Shown here piece after piece: positions 51,696-60,366 of a stretch of DNA of 64,000 nucleotides; position 1 is the stretch's first letter, and the number at the start of each line of letters is the position of its first letter. The position numbers were made by a program, and so were the translations under genes. Source of the DNA: JAODBJ01 sp963782465 (GTDB lineage: Bacteria; Actinomycetota; Acidimicrobiia; IMCC26256; PALSA-610); NCBI GenBank assembly GCA_963782465.1, contig CAWAJR010000006.1, positions 372,001-436,000 on the forward strand, written 5' to 3'. Below the pieces are notes generated by a model. The model worked only from the letters and a program-made list of their open reading frames with translations. It did not search any database and was not told the origin of the DNA.

Positions 51696-52805
51696 ATGCG
51701 TGCCACATTCCGCCTCGGCAAGGTCGCCGGCATCCCGATCGGGGTGCACTGGAGCCTGGTCGTCATCGCGGCGCTGCTCACGACGAGCCTTGCCGGTTCG
51801 ATGCTGCCCGCCGTCCTGCCGAACGCACACGGCTCCTACTGGGCCGCCGCGATCCTCGCCGCCGCCCTGTTCTTCGTCTCGATCCTGCTGCACGAACTCG
51901 CCCACTCGCTGCTCGCGATCCACTACGGGCAACGGGTCGAAGACATCACCCTCTGGTTGCTCGGCGGCGTTTCCCGCTTCGGAACGGAATCGCCCTCGCC
52001 GCGGGCGGAGTTGCTCGTGGCCCTCGCCGGGCCGGGGATGAGCTTCCTGCTCGGCGGCGTGTTTCTCGGGCTCGGCGAAGGCGTGCGCGCGCTCGCCGGC
52101 GCGAGTTCACTGCTTTCGGTCGTGCTCATCTGGCTCGGCGCGATCAACCTCCTTCTCGCCGTGTTCAACCTGCTGCCCGGCGCGCCGCTCGACGGCGGTC
52201 GGGTCGTGTCCGCGGTGCTCTGGATGCGCAACCACGACCGGCGCAAGGCGCAGATGGGCGCGGCGCGTGCCGGGCGCGTCGTCGGTTCGATCCTCATCGC
52301 GCTCGGCCTGGCGAACCTGCTCTTCGGTGGCAGCGTCGGCACGTTGTGGACCGCCCTCGTCGGGTGGTTCATCTTCGAGGCGTCGGTCGCCGAGGAGCGC
52401 ATCGCGCGCGTCTCGCGCGCATTGGAAGGGCGCCGCCTGCAAGACGTGATGACGCCGAACCCGCCCGAGGCCCCCGAATGGGTGACCGTCACCGACCTCC
52501 GGCGTTCGTACCCGCCGCCCGCACCGAACCAGCACACGCTCGTGCTGCGCAGTTTCGACGGTGAAGTGCGCAGCACCGCAACGATCGAGGCGATCCGCCA
52601 CGCGCCCGACGGCGTGCCGCTGCGCGACCTCGCACAACCGACGCTGGTCGGGCCGCCCGACGCGCTCATCCTCGACGTGCTCCGCGACGCGACGCCGGTC
52701 GCGTCCATCGTCGTGATGGCCGAGCACCACCTGCTCGGCGTCGTCGGGCCCGACGAGATGCGCGCCGCCGAACAACGATCACCGATCGACGCGTCAGCCC
52801 GCTAG
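51696..52805 (+). CDS. site-2 protease family (M50) intramembrane zinc metalloprotease
   Basis: 369 residues with about six membrane segments. ILLHELAHSLLA (HExxH, about 67-78) and NLLPGAPLDGGR (about 159-170; Asp zinc ligand) are the active site. The C-terminal part, with VMTP and roughly 130 residues, resembles degenerate CBS domains as in the Rip3/SpoIVFB-with-CBS group. Such proteases cleave membrane-bound regulators, for example anti-sigma factors; the target is unknown. It ends overlapping the convergent thpR by 12 bases. Confidence 0.9.
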   Translation: MRATFRLGKVAGIPIGVHWSLVVIAALLTTSLAGSMLPAVLPNAHGSYWAAAILAAALFFVSILLHELAHSLLAIHYGQRVEDITLWLLGGVSRFGTESPSPRAELLVALAGPGMSFLLGGVFLGLGEGVRALAGASSLLSVVLIWLGAINLLLAVFNLLPGAPLDGGRVVSAVLWMRNHDRRKAQMGAARAGRVVGSILIALGLANLLFGGSVGTLWTALVGWFIFEASVAEERIARVSRALEGRRLQDVMTPNPPEAPEWVTVTDLRRSYPPPAPNQHTLVLRSFDGEVRSTATIEAIRHAPDGVPLRDLAQPTLVGPPDALILDVLRDATPVASIVVMAEHHLLGVVGPDEMRAAEQRSPIDASAR

Positions 52806-53345
52806 CGCAACCACTTCCCGCGCGACGTACCTCGCACCGTCCGGGTGGAGGCGGCTCTCGAAGAGGACGACGTCGGTCACGGTCCACGCCGGGCCGACGG
52901 CTTGGCGCGCTTCGACCGCCGACACCGCGCCGCGCAGGTCGGTCGGTGCGTTCCAGCGCGCGAGGGTGCAGTGCGGCCGGTACGGGCGGGGGTCGGTTTC
53001 GAAGGCGAGCGGCGCCACGAGGGCATGCACCGCGGCCGAGAGCCGTACGAGCAGCGCATGCCCGTCGGTCACACCGAGCCACAGCACCCGGCCTCGGCGA
53101 GCCGAAGGGAACGCGCCGCCGCCGCCGATCTGCACCGTTCCCGGCGAAACCGCGAGCGGCGCGAGTGCCGCGCCGACCGCGTCGATGTCGGCGTGGTTCC
53201 CGAGGAATTGCAACGTGAAATGGTGCTGCTCGCGCGTCGTGAAGCGCGCGCCGCGCGGCGCGGCCCCACGGAGATCGCGCGCCACGTCCGCGACCGCGTC
53301 GAGCGCGGCGCCGGGCGGGACCACCGCGACGAACGCGCGGGTCAT
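52794..53345 (-). CDS. thpR: RNA 2',3'-cyclic phosphodiesterase (2H family)
   Basis: 183 residues from ATG 53345, overlapping the cinA stop (ATGA). The two catalytic HxTx motifs are HFTL (about 42-45) and HCTL (about 125-128). It opens 2',3'-cyclic phosphates on RNA ends or ligates tRNA halves in vitro; the physiological role is unsettled. Adjacent to cinA, as in many actinobacteria and firmicutes. Confidence 0.93.
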   Translation of the reverse strand: MTRAFVAVVPPGAALDAVADVARDLRGAAPRGARFTTREQHHFTLQFLGNHADIDAVGAALAPLAVSPGTVQIGGGGAFPSARRGRVLWLGVTDGHALLVRLSAAVHALVAPLAFETDPRPYRPHCTLARWNAPTDLRGAVSAVEARQAVGPAWTVTDVVLFESRLHPDGARYVAREVVALAG

Positions 53346-54592
53346 CCGCCCGAGACGTCGAGTGCGTCGAGCGTGTCGAGGCGCTGGCGCAACAGGTTCA
53401 ACAGCGTGATCGTCGAGAACTGGCGGACGCGAACCCGGTCGCCCGGCAGCCGGGTGCCGATCGTCTCCGTCGGGACACCGGGGAGCGCGAGCCCGAAGTA
53501 CACCGTGCCGACCGCGACCCGGTCTTGTTCGGTCGGCGCGACACCGGTTGCCGCGATGCCGACGTCGGCGCCCAGAACACGGCGCGCGGCCTCGGCCATC
53601 TGGCGCGCCGCCTCCTCGCTCACGACGCTCTCGGCGGTGACGCCGAGCACGGAACGTTTCACGTCGGTCGCGTAGGAGGCGATCGAGCCGAGGAACGCCT
53701 CGCTCGCGCCGGGTACGTCGACGATGCGCGCGCCGATGAGGCCGCCGGTCAATGACTCCGCGACGCCAAGTGTCCACCCGCGTTTCACGAGCCGGCTCAC
53801 GACCGCGTGCTCCATCGTCTCGTCGTCGACGCCGAACACGAGGTCACCGAGGATGCTGCGCAGCACCTGTTCTTCGCTGTCGACGAGCGCGGTCGCGGCT
53901 TGCGGGGTCGCGGCCTTCGCAGTGATGCGAACAACCAGCCCCTCGATGCCGCGGGCGAGGAACGCGATGGTCGGGTTGGTTTGGTTGTCGACGCGATGCG
54001 CGATCGATTCCGCGAGCGCCGACTCCGACGTGCCCCACGTCTTCAGCGATCGCGACACGATCGTCGCGGTGTCGCCGCCGCGGCGCCGCAGGTCGGGGAG
54101 GACATGGTCTTGCACCATCAGCTGCATTTCGTACGGCACGCCGGGAACCGCGTACACGACCTTGTCGCCGATCGGGCAGCGCAGGCCGGGCGCAGTTCCG
54201 ATCGGGTTGGGGATCGCCTCCCCACCGTCGGGCACGTCGGCTTGGCGGAGGTTGTTCTCGGGCATCGACCGGTCGCGCGTGCGGAACATCGCCGCGATCT
54301 GGTCGACGAGTTCGTCGCGCCGGACGAGTTCCACACCCATCAACGCGGCGATCGCGTCGCGGGTCAGGTCGTCCTGGGTGGGCCCGAGACCGCCGCACAC
54401 GATGACCGCGTCGGAGCGCGACAACAGGTCGTCGAGCGCGGCGACGATGCGATCAAGGTTGTCGCCGATCGCGCGGTGCTCGTAGGAGTCGATCCCGGCA
54501 ACGGCGAGCTGTTCACCGATCCAGGCACTGTTCGTGTCGACGATCTGGCCGAGGAGCAGTTCGGTGCCGATGGCAAGGACTTCGCAGCGCAT
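53342..54592 (-). CDS. cinA: competence/damage-inducible protein CinA (NMN amidohydrolase domain)
   Basis: 416 residues from ATG 54592. The N-terminal MoCF/COG1058 domain (CEVLAIGTELLLGQIVDTNSAWIGEQLA ... VCGGLGPTQDDLTRD) is followed by the C-terminal CinA/PncC domain (VAESLTGGLIGARIVDVPGAS ... GIAATGVA), where the Ser/Lys of the nicotinamide-mononucleotide amidase reside. Full-length two-domain form. Role in pyridine nucleotide recycling. Operon rimO-pgsA-cinA-thpR, upstream of recA as in firmicutes and actinobacteria. Confidence 0.95.
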   Translation of the reverse strand: MRCEVLAIGTELLLGQIVDTNSAWIGEQLAVAGIDSYEHRAIGDNLDRIVAALDDLLSRSDAVIVCGGLGPTQDDLTRDAIAALMGVELVRRDELVDQIAAMFRTRDRSMPENNLRQADVPDGGEAIPNPIGTAPGLRCPIGDKVVYAVPGVPYEMQLMVQDHVLPDLRRRGGDTATIVSRSLKTWGTSESALAESIAHRVDNQTNPTIAFLARGIEGLVVRITAKAATPQAATALVDSEEQVLRSILGDLVFGVDDETMEHAVVSRLVKRGWTLGVAESLTGGLIGARIVDVPGASEAFLGSIASYATDVKRSVLGVTAESVVSEEAARQMAEAARRVLGADVGIAATGVAPTEQDRVAVGTVYFGLALPGVPTETIGTRLPGDRVRVRQFSTITLLNLLRQRLDTLDALDVSGG

Positions 54593-54639
54593 GGTGCGCA
54601 AGCTACCGGGCACCAACGGCCGGCGACTGCGCCGCGGCG

Positions 54640-55209
54640 CTAGTTCGAGGCGCGCTGCTGGTAGCCGTGACGCAGGATGTCGATCCCCGACACGACGGTG
54701 AGCACGACCGCAACGGTCAGCGCCACCTGCTGTAACCCGATGTCGGACGAGGTCCAGGGCAGGAGCACGAACCCCACCGCCGAATATTGGGTGAACGCCT
54801 TGTACTTGCCGAGGCGCTGCGCCGGCAGCGAGATCCCCCGCCGGCCCGCCACACTGCGGAACGCGGAGATGCCGAACTCCCGCGCCGCGATGATCGCGAC
54901 CGGCCACCATGCGATCAGGCCGCGATCGGCGAGCACCGCGAGCCCACCCAGCACGATGAACTTGTCGGCGACGGGGTCGAGGAACGCGCCCGACCGCGTC
55001 GCGCCGTCGCGCCGGGCGAGCCAGCCGTCGAGGCTGTCGGTCGAGGTGACCGCGAACCACAACCCGACCGTGAGCCACGCCGCGCCGCGGTCGCGGACGA
55101 GCAGCAAGGTGGGGATCGTCACCAGGATGCGCGAGAGGGTGACGAAGTTCGCGGGGGTCGCGAGCGCGCCCGAACCGAAGCGCTTCATCGCCGCCTGGGT
55201 CGCGCTCAC
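54640..55209 (-). CDS. pgsA: CDP-diacylglycerol-glycerol-3-phosphate 3-phosphatidyltransferase
   Basis: 189 residues from GTG 55209, overlapping the rimO stop by GTGA. The CDP-alcohol phosphotransferase motif D-G-x2-A-R-x8-G-x3-D-x3-D is complete in SLDGWLARRDGATRSGAFLD followed by PVADK. Five to six membrane helices. It makes phosphatidylglycerol phosphate in membrane lipid synthesis. Confidence 0.94.
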   Translation of the reverse strand: MSATQAAMKRFGSGALATPANFVTLSRILVTIPTLLLVRDRGAAWLTVGLWFAVTSTDSLDGWLARRDGATRSGAFLDPVADKFIVLGGLAVLADRGLIAWWPVAIIAAREFGISAFRSVAGRRGISLPAQRLGKYKAFTQYSAVGFVLLPWTSSDIGLQQVALTVAVVLTVVSGIDILRHGYQQRASN

Positions 55210-56513
55210 GGCTCGCTCGCCCGAACCAGTACCGCGTCGAGGTCGGGGCCTTCGACGTCGGTGACTCGCGCTCGCACGATCTCGCCCGGCGCGGCCGCGC
55301 CGGTCAGGCGTACGACCCCGTCGATCTCGGGTGCTTCCCGATGGCTGCGGCCCACCACGATCCCATCGTCGCACCCGTCGACGAGCACGTCGAGTTCGGT
55401 GCCGACCAGTGCCAGGCGTGCCGCGTTCGTGATCGGTTCCTGCACCTCGGCGCAGTCGCGCAACCATTCCTTGACGAGGGTCTCGGCGACCTCGCGGTCG
55501 AGGCTCGCGGCGGCGGTGCCGTCTTCCTTCGAGAACGCGAAGAAGCCGGCCCAGTCGAGCCGGGCCGCTTCGAGGAACGCAAGCAGTTCGTCGTGCTGCG
55601 CTTCGGTCTCGCCGGGGAAGCCACAGATGAACGACGACCGGAACGCGGCGTCGGGACGCTGGGCCCGGATCTGCTCGATGGCGGCGAGGAAGCGTTCGCC
55701 GCTCCCCCACCGCTTCATGCGCCGCAGCAGCGGCGCCGACGCGTGTTGCAACGACAGGTCGAAATAGGGGACGACCGTCGGCAGGCCGAGCATGGTCGCG
55801 ACGAGGGGGTCGCGAACCTCCGATGGGTAGAGGTAGAGGAGCCGTTGGCGCGCGAGACCGTGCGGTGCGAGGCGATCGAGGCGCGTGAGGAGGTCGACGA
55901 TCGCGCCCTGCTCACCCGCGTCGCGGCCGTACCACGCGAGGTCTTGCGCGACGAGCACCACCTCGCGCACGCCGGCGTCGAGCAGCGAGCGCACTTCGGT
56001 CTCGATCGCTTCGGGCGTACGCGACCGTTGCTTGCCCCGGAACGATGGGATCGCACAGAAGGAGCATGCACGATCGCACCCTTCGGCGACCTTGACGTAG
56101 GCCCACGGCGCGCTCGGCGCGGCGCGTGGCAGGTCGAGGAGGTCGCGGACGCCCTGCGGTTTGCGAGCGAGCATCGTGACCTGCGCGATGGAGGCCTCTC
56201 CCGCGAACCCGACCACCGCGTCGACCTCCGGCAGCGCGGCCGCGAGTTCGTCGCCGTAACGCTCCGCCATGCAACCGGTGACGACGAGGCGGGCACCCGC
56301 TCGCTTCGCGTCGGCGAGCGCGAGCACGGTGTCGATCGACTCCTGCCGCGCCGCTTCGATGAACGCGCAGGTGTTCACGACGACGAGATCGGCGTCGTCG
56401 ATACCGTTCGCGGGTTCGAGACCGTCGGCGTGGAGCGACCCGACGATCTTGTCGGAGTCGACGACGTTCTTGGGGCAACCAAGCGTCTCGATGTGGAAAC
56501 GCCGGGAGCGCAT
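55206..56513 (-). CDS. rimO: ribosomal protein S12 methylthiotransferase
   Basis: 435 residues from ATG 56513. N-terminal cluster Cys in TLGCPKNVVDSD, NTCAF and TGCMAERYGDEL; radical SAM motif CDRACSFC (about 148-155); C-terminal TRAM domain. CPKN and GCMAERYGDEL distinguish RimO from MiaB, which is present separately. It methylthiolates Asp of S12. It heads rimO-pgsA-cinA-thpR. Confidence 0.96.
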   Translation of the reverse strand: MRSRRFHIETLGCPKNVVDSDKIVGSLHADGLEPANGIDDADLVVVNTCAFIEAARQESIDTVLALADAKRAGARLVVTGCMAERYGDELAAALPEVDAVVGFAGEASIAQVTMLARKPQGVRDLLDLPRAAPSAPWAYVKVAEGCDRACSFCAIPSFRGKQRSRTPEAIETEVRSLLDAGVREVVLVAQDLAWYGRDAGEQGAIVDLLTRLDRLAPHGLARQRLLYLYPSEVRDPLVATMLGLPTVVPYFDLSLQHASAPLLRRMKRWGSGERFLAAIEQIRAQRPDAAFRSSFICGFPGETEAQHDELLAFLEAARLDWAGFFAFSKEDGTAAASLDREVAETLVKEWLRDCAEVQEPITNAARLALVGTELDVLVDGCDDGIVVGRSHREAPEIDGVVRLTGAAAPGEIVRARVTDVEGPDLDAVLVRASEP

Positions 56514-56551
56514 CCGGGCATTTTACCGGGGTGGGCCCGTACACTCCGGGC

Positions 56552-56866
56552 GTGACCGACGAAAGCGGCCTGGTCCACCTCGGCGCGTACCCCCGCTTGT
56601 CGGCGCAGATCCTGCGTCACCGTCTCGAGACCGCCGCGATCCCGGTGATGATGCGCTTCGAAGGCAACGCGGCGACCGACGCCGCGACGCTGCTCGTGCC
56701 GGCCGAGCACCTCGAGTTCGCGCGCGCGGTCGTGAACGAGATCGACGTCGACGACGAGGTGCCCGACTCCTCGCCCGTCGCCTACGTGGCCCGCATCGAG
56801 GAGCACCTGCAAGCCGCTGCCGGCCTTCTCGACGAACTGCGGACCCGCATCGAATCCACGGAATGA
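56552..56866 (+). CDS. DUF2007-like small protein
   Basis: 104 residues from GTG 56552. LVHLGAYPRLSAQILRHRLETAAIPVMMRFEG and LLVPAEHLEFARAVVNEID resemble the DUF2007/'putative signal-transducing' fold (a ferredoxin-like domain). TACACT (56540-56545) could be a -10 element giving a leaderless transcript, since the start is 7 bases away and no ribosome site is visible. It is divergent from rimO by 38 bases and convergent with ftsK. Function unknown. Confidence 0.65.
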   Translation: MTDESGLVHLGAYPRLSAQILRHRLETAAIPVMMRFEGNAATDAATLLVPAEHLEFARAVVNEIDVDDEVPDSSPVAYVARIEEHLQAAAGLLDELRTRIESTE

Positions 56867-56878
56867 CGGCGCCCGTCG

Positions 56879-59377
56879 TTAGACGCGGCTGCGGAGCTCT
56901 TCGAGCTCGTCGACGGTCATGAGCACCGCCCGGGCCTTCGAACCCTCTGACGGCCCGACGACGCCGCGCCGTTCGAGGAGGTCCATGAGCCGCCCGGCGC
57001 GCGCGAAACCCACGCGCAGCTTGCGTTGCAGCATGCTGGTCGAACCGAGGCCGCTGCGCACGACGAGGTCGAGCGCGTCGTCGAACAGGTCGTCGCCGTC
57101 GCCGTCGTCGCCACCACCGCCCGAACCCATCGGGCCGTCGTCGCCTTGCAAGCCTTCGACATAGGTGGGCGCGAGCACTTGGCGGCGCCAGTGCGCGACG
57201 ACCTTGCGTACGCAGTCTTCGTCGACCCACGCACCCTGGATCCGCTGCGCCCGGCTGGACGACGCGGTGAGCAGCAACATGTCGCCCTTGCCGATGAGCT
57301 TCTCGGCGCCGGGCTGGTCGAGGATGACACGGGAGTCGGAGAGGCTGCTCACGGAGAACGCGAGGCGGCTCGGGATGTTGGCCTTGATCACACCGGTGAT
57401 CACGTCGACCGACGGCCGCTGGGTCGCGATCACGAGGTGGATGCCGACGGCGCGGGCCATCTGCGCGATACGGCAGATGCTCGTCTCGACGTCGCGCGCG
57501 GCGACCATCATGAGGTCGTTCAACTCGTCGACGACGATCAGCACGTAGGGCAGGCGGTCGTAGGTCTTGCCGGTTTCGGGGTCGGGGCTGTCGACGGTGG
57601 GAAGGTCGCCGCGGTCGAACATCGCGTTGTAGCCGAGGATGTCGCGTACGCCGACCTCGGCGAGCAGGTCGTAGCGCATGTCCATCTCGCGCACGGCCCA
57701 GTCGAGTGCGTTGGCGGCCTTCTTCGGGTTCGTCACCACCTCCGTGAGCAGGTGGGGCAACCCGTTGTAGGCACCGAGCTCGACCCGCTTGGGGTCGACG
57801 AGGATCATCCGCACCTGGTCGGGCGTCGAGCGCATGAGCACCGATGTGATGATGCTGTTGATGCAACTCGACTTCCCCGCGCCGGTCGCGCCCGCGATGA
57901 GCAGGTGCGGCATCGTCGCGAGGTCGCACATCAGCCCGCGCCCGGAGATGTCGCGGCCCAAGCCGACCTCGAGGGGGTGTGTCGCGAGCTTCGCTTCTTC
58001 CGACGCGAGGATGTCGCCGAGCGTCACGAGCTGGCGCTGCTTGTTCGGCACCTCCACACCGATCGCACTGCGCCCCGGGATCGGGGCGAGGATACGAACG
58101 TCGGGGCTCGCCATCGCGTAGGCGATGTCGTTGGCGAGGCCGGTGACGCGATTGACCTTCACCCCCGGCGCGAGTTCGAGTTCGTAGCGGGTGACGGTCG
58201 GGCCGACCGTCGCGCCGACGAGGCGCGCGTCGACACCGAACTCGCGCAACGTCGCTTCGAGCACGTCGCCACCGGCGTCGACGAAACGCCGGTCGATCTC
58301 GCGCGCGCCGCTGCGCTTCAAGACGTTGTTGGCGGGCAGCTTCCAGGCACTCGGTGCGTGCCCGGGCCCGAGTGAGATTGCGAGCTGTTCCCCGCCGGTG
58401 GGAACGCTGGCCGCGACGTCGTCGCCCGCTTCTTCTTCGTCCTCGTACTCCTCGTCTTCTTCTTCGTCCTCGTACTCGTATTCCTCGTCCTCGTCGTACT
58501 CCTCGTATTCCCCGTCGTCTTCTTCTTCGTCTTCCGCCTCGTCTTCGGCGGCCTCGCCCTCGCCGAGCGCGAGTTCGGCTTCACCGTCGAACACGCCGCG
58601 TTGGGCGGCACCACGTTCGGCTGCGGTCAAATCGATCCCGTCGAAACCGTCGAAGTCGGTGCCGTCTTCGTCGTAGACGCGAGGCAGGTCCTTCGCGCCG
58701 GGCACGAGCACCGGGCGGAGTTCGAACATCGATCGCGCGGCGCGACCGATGGCCGGCACGGCGGCCCGGACACCCGCCCGCGCCGCGAGGAACGCCTGGC
58801 GCAACTGGGCACCGGCGACCAGCAACGCGCCGAGCACCGCCATCGCGCCGAGCGCGAAGCCGGCCGCGATCGGGCCGACCAGGCCGACGAGCGGCGCGCC
58901 AACCAGCGCGCCGAGCACACCACCGGCATGGCGCAACGGCGCCAGCGCGTCGGGGCTCGGCCGGCCGCCCGTGAGGTGCAGGATGCCGGCGAGGGCGAGC
59001 AACAACACGCTCAAGCCCACACCGATGCGCAGGTTGTGCGATTCCTCTTCATCGCGGTACACGACCAGGAGCACCGCCGCGGCCACGAGCGCGAGCGGGA
59101 CGAGCACCCGGCCGCGGCCGAAGAGCGCACCGGCGACGGCGTCGACCGCGCGCCCGACCGGGCCGGCGGCATGACCGAAGATCCCGAGCCCGGCGACGAC
59201 CCCGGCGACGAGCAGCGTGAGCGCTACGGCGTCGGTGCCGTGGCTGCCGAGCTGGCTGCCGAGCCGTTCGCGCAGCTCCGCGCCGCGACCGGGCCCCTTG
59301 CGAGCCGGCCGGCGGCGGCCCCGCGGGGCCGGGCCGCGACTGCGACCGGATTTGCCACGTGAACGGGTCCGAGCCAT
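56879..59377 (-). CDS. ftsK: DNA translocase FtsK/SpoIIIE
   Basis: 832 residues from ATG 59377. A basic N terminus, four membrane segments (about 48-200), then an extremely acidic linker at about 280-330 (runs such as EYEDEEEDEEYEDEEE), the alpha/beta motor with Walker A GATGAGKSS (about 505) and Walker B VLIVVDELNDLMM (Asn where Ala is usual), and a C-terminal gamma winged helix (SMLQRKLRVGFARAGRLMDLLE) that reads KOPS-like sequences. It pumps DNA through the division septum. A neighbour of rimO-pgsA-cinA-recA as in other Gram-positives. Confidence 0.96.
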   Translation of the reverse strand: MARTRSRGKSGRSRGPAPRGRRRPARKGPGRGAELRERLGSQLGSHGTDAVALTLLVAGVVAGLGIFGHAAGPVGRAVDAVAGALFGRGRVLVPLALVAAAVLLVVYRDEEESHNLRIGVGLSVLLLALAGILHLTGGRPSPDALAPLRHAGGVLGALVGAPLVGLVGPIAAGFALGAMAVLGALLVAGAQLRQAFLAARAGVRAAVPAIGRAARSMFELRPVLVPGAKDLPRVYDEDGTDFDGFDGIDLTAAERGAAQRGVFDGEAELALGEGEAAEDEAEDEEEDDGEYEEYDEDEEYEYEDEEEDEEYEDEEEAGDDVAASVPTGGEQLAISLGPGHAPSAWKLPANNVLKRSGAREIDRRFVDAGGDVLEATLREFGVDARLVGATVGPTVTRYELELAPGVKVNRVTGLANDIAYAMASPDVRILAPIPGRSAIGVEVPNKQRQLVTLGDILASEEAKLATHPLEVGLGRDISGRGLMCDLATMPHLLIAGATGAGKSSCINSIITSVLMRSTPDQVRMILVDPKRVELGAYNGLPHLLTEVVTNPKKAANALDWAVREMDMRYDLLAEVGVRDILGYNAMFDRGDLPTVDSPDPETGKTYDRLPYVLIVVDELNDLMMVAARDVETSICRIAQMARAVGIHLVIATQRPSVDVITGVIKANIPSRLAFSVSSLSDSRVILDQPGAEKLIGKGDMLLLTASSSRAQRIQGAWVDEDCVRKVVAHWRRQVLAPTYVEGLQGDDGPMGSGGGGDDGDGDDLFDDALDLVVRSGLGSTSMLQRKLRVGFARAGRLMDLLERRGVVGPSEGSKARAVLMTVDELEELRSRV

Positions 59378-59408
59378 CGCAACAACCGTAACACTGGCAA
59401 CACGAGAC

Positions 59409-59587
59409 TCAATGGAAGTGATCGGCGCCGCCGGAGCGCCAGGCGACGCCGGGCTGCGCCCGCGCCCACACGACGAACCGGCAGACCAGGTACAACACGC
59501 CCGCGTTCACGACGAGCGCCGGAAAGATCAGTGCCCAGAGGCCGTCGTTGTCGCCCCTCGACCTTGCGATCGTGCCCGATGTTCAGT
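59409..59587 (-). pseudogene. small membrane protein remnant or frameshifted gene
   Basis: On the minus strand GDNDGLWALIFPALVVNAG is followed by VLYLVCRFVVWARAQPGVAWRSGG, ending at TGA 59411. The upstream continuation (VALNIGHDRKVEG) is in another frame, joined if one base of the C-run 59554-59557 is extra. No ATG, GTG or TTG start lies between it and the SDR stop. It may be a real short membrane protein with a damaged start or an unusual codon. Low confidence. Confidence 0.3.
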
Positions 59588-59604
59588 GCGACGCGGGTGC
59601 CGCG

Positions 59605-60366
59605 TTACAGGGCTTGCGCATAGCCGCCGTCGACCGGGTACACCTGGCCGGTGATCCACTCCCCCGCGTCGCTCGACAGCAGCGCGACCAGGGTGGCGAC
59701 GTCGCTCGGGACGCCCAGGCGGGGCACCAGGTAGGGACGGGTCAGCTTGCGTTCGAGGTCGGGGTCGCGGTCGAACGCCTCGGCCGAGACGCCCGTGCGC
59801 ATCGTGCCGAGCGAGACGCAGTTGACCGTCACGCCGTGCCCGCCGACTTCGGCGGCCAGCCCGCGCATGAAACCCATCGCCCCGGCCTTGGCCGACCCGT
59901 AGATGGCCTGGAACTTCTCGCCGCGACGGCCCGCGTCGGAGGCGATCGTGATCACGCGACCCCAACCCGCCTCGACCATCGCCCCGACGTACGCGTGGGT
60001 GACGTGCAGTACGGCCCCGAGGTTGAGCCGCATCGCCGCTTCCCAGTCTTCGGGATCGGTGTCGACGAACGCTTTCAGTTGGAAGCCGGTCGTCGGGATC
60101 CCGGCGTTGTTCACGAGGATGTCGACCGGGCCCGTGTCCTCGCGCATGCGGAGGACCTTGGCCGGGCTCGTCACGTCGCTCTTGATTGCACGGGCACGAT
60201 CAGGGGCGCCGATGCGGTCGGCGACCTCCACCGCGCGTTCCTCGTAGATGTCGTTGACGTAGACGAACGCGCCGGCCTGCGCGAGCGTGCTCGCGATTTC
60301 CGCGCCGACACCATTGCCCCCACCCGTGACGAGCGCGCGCCGCCCGTCGAGCCCGATCGTGAGCAA
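59605..60366 (-). CDS. SDR family NAD(P)-dependent oxidoreductase
   Basis: 253 residues from TTG 60366, supported by GGAGG 5 bases upstream; it starts immediately after the RNase J stop, so translation is likely coupled. ALVTGGGNGVGAEIA, NNAG, catalytic Ser in ITIASDAG, and YGSAKAG (Tyr-x3-Lys); C-terminal GQVYPVDGGY. A 3-oxoacyl-ACP reductase-like enzyme of unknown substrate. Confidence 0.88.
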   Translation of the reverse strand: MLTIGLDGRRALVTGGGNGVGAEIASTLAQAGAFVYVNDIYEERAVEVADRIGAPDRARAIKSDVTSPAKVLRMREDTGPVDILVNNAGIPTTGFQLKAFVDTDPEDWEAAMRLNLGAVLHVTHAYVGAMVEAGWGRVITIASDAGRRGEKFQAIYGSAKAGAMGFMRGLAAEVGGHGVTVNCVSLGTMRTGVSAEAFDRDPDLERKLTRPYLVPRLGVPSDVATLVALLSSDAGEWITGQVYPVDGGYAQAL

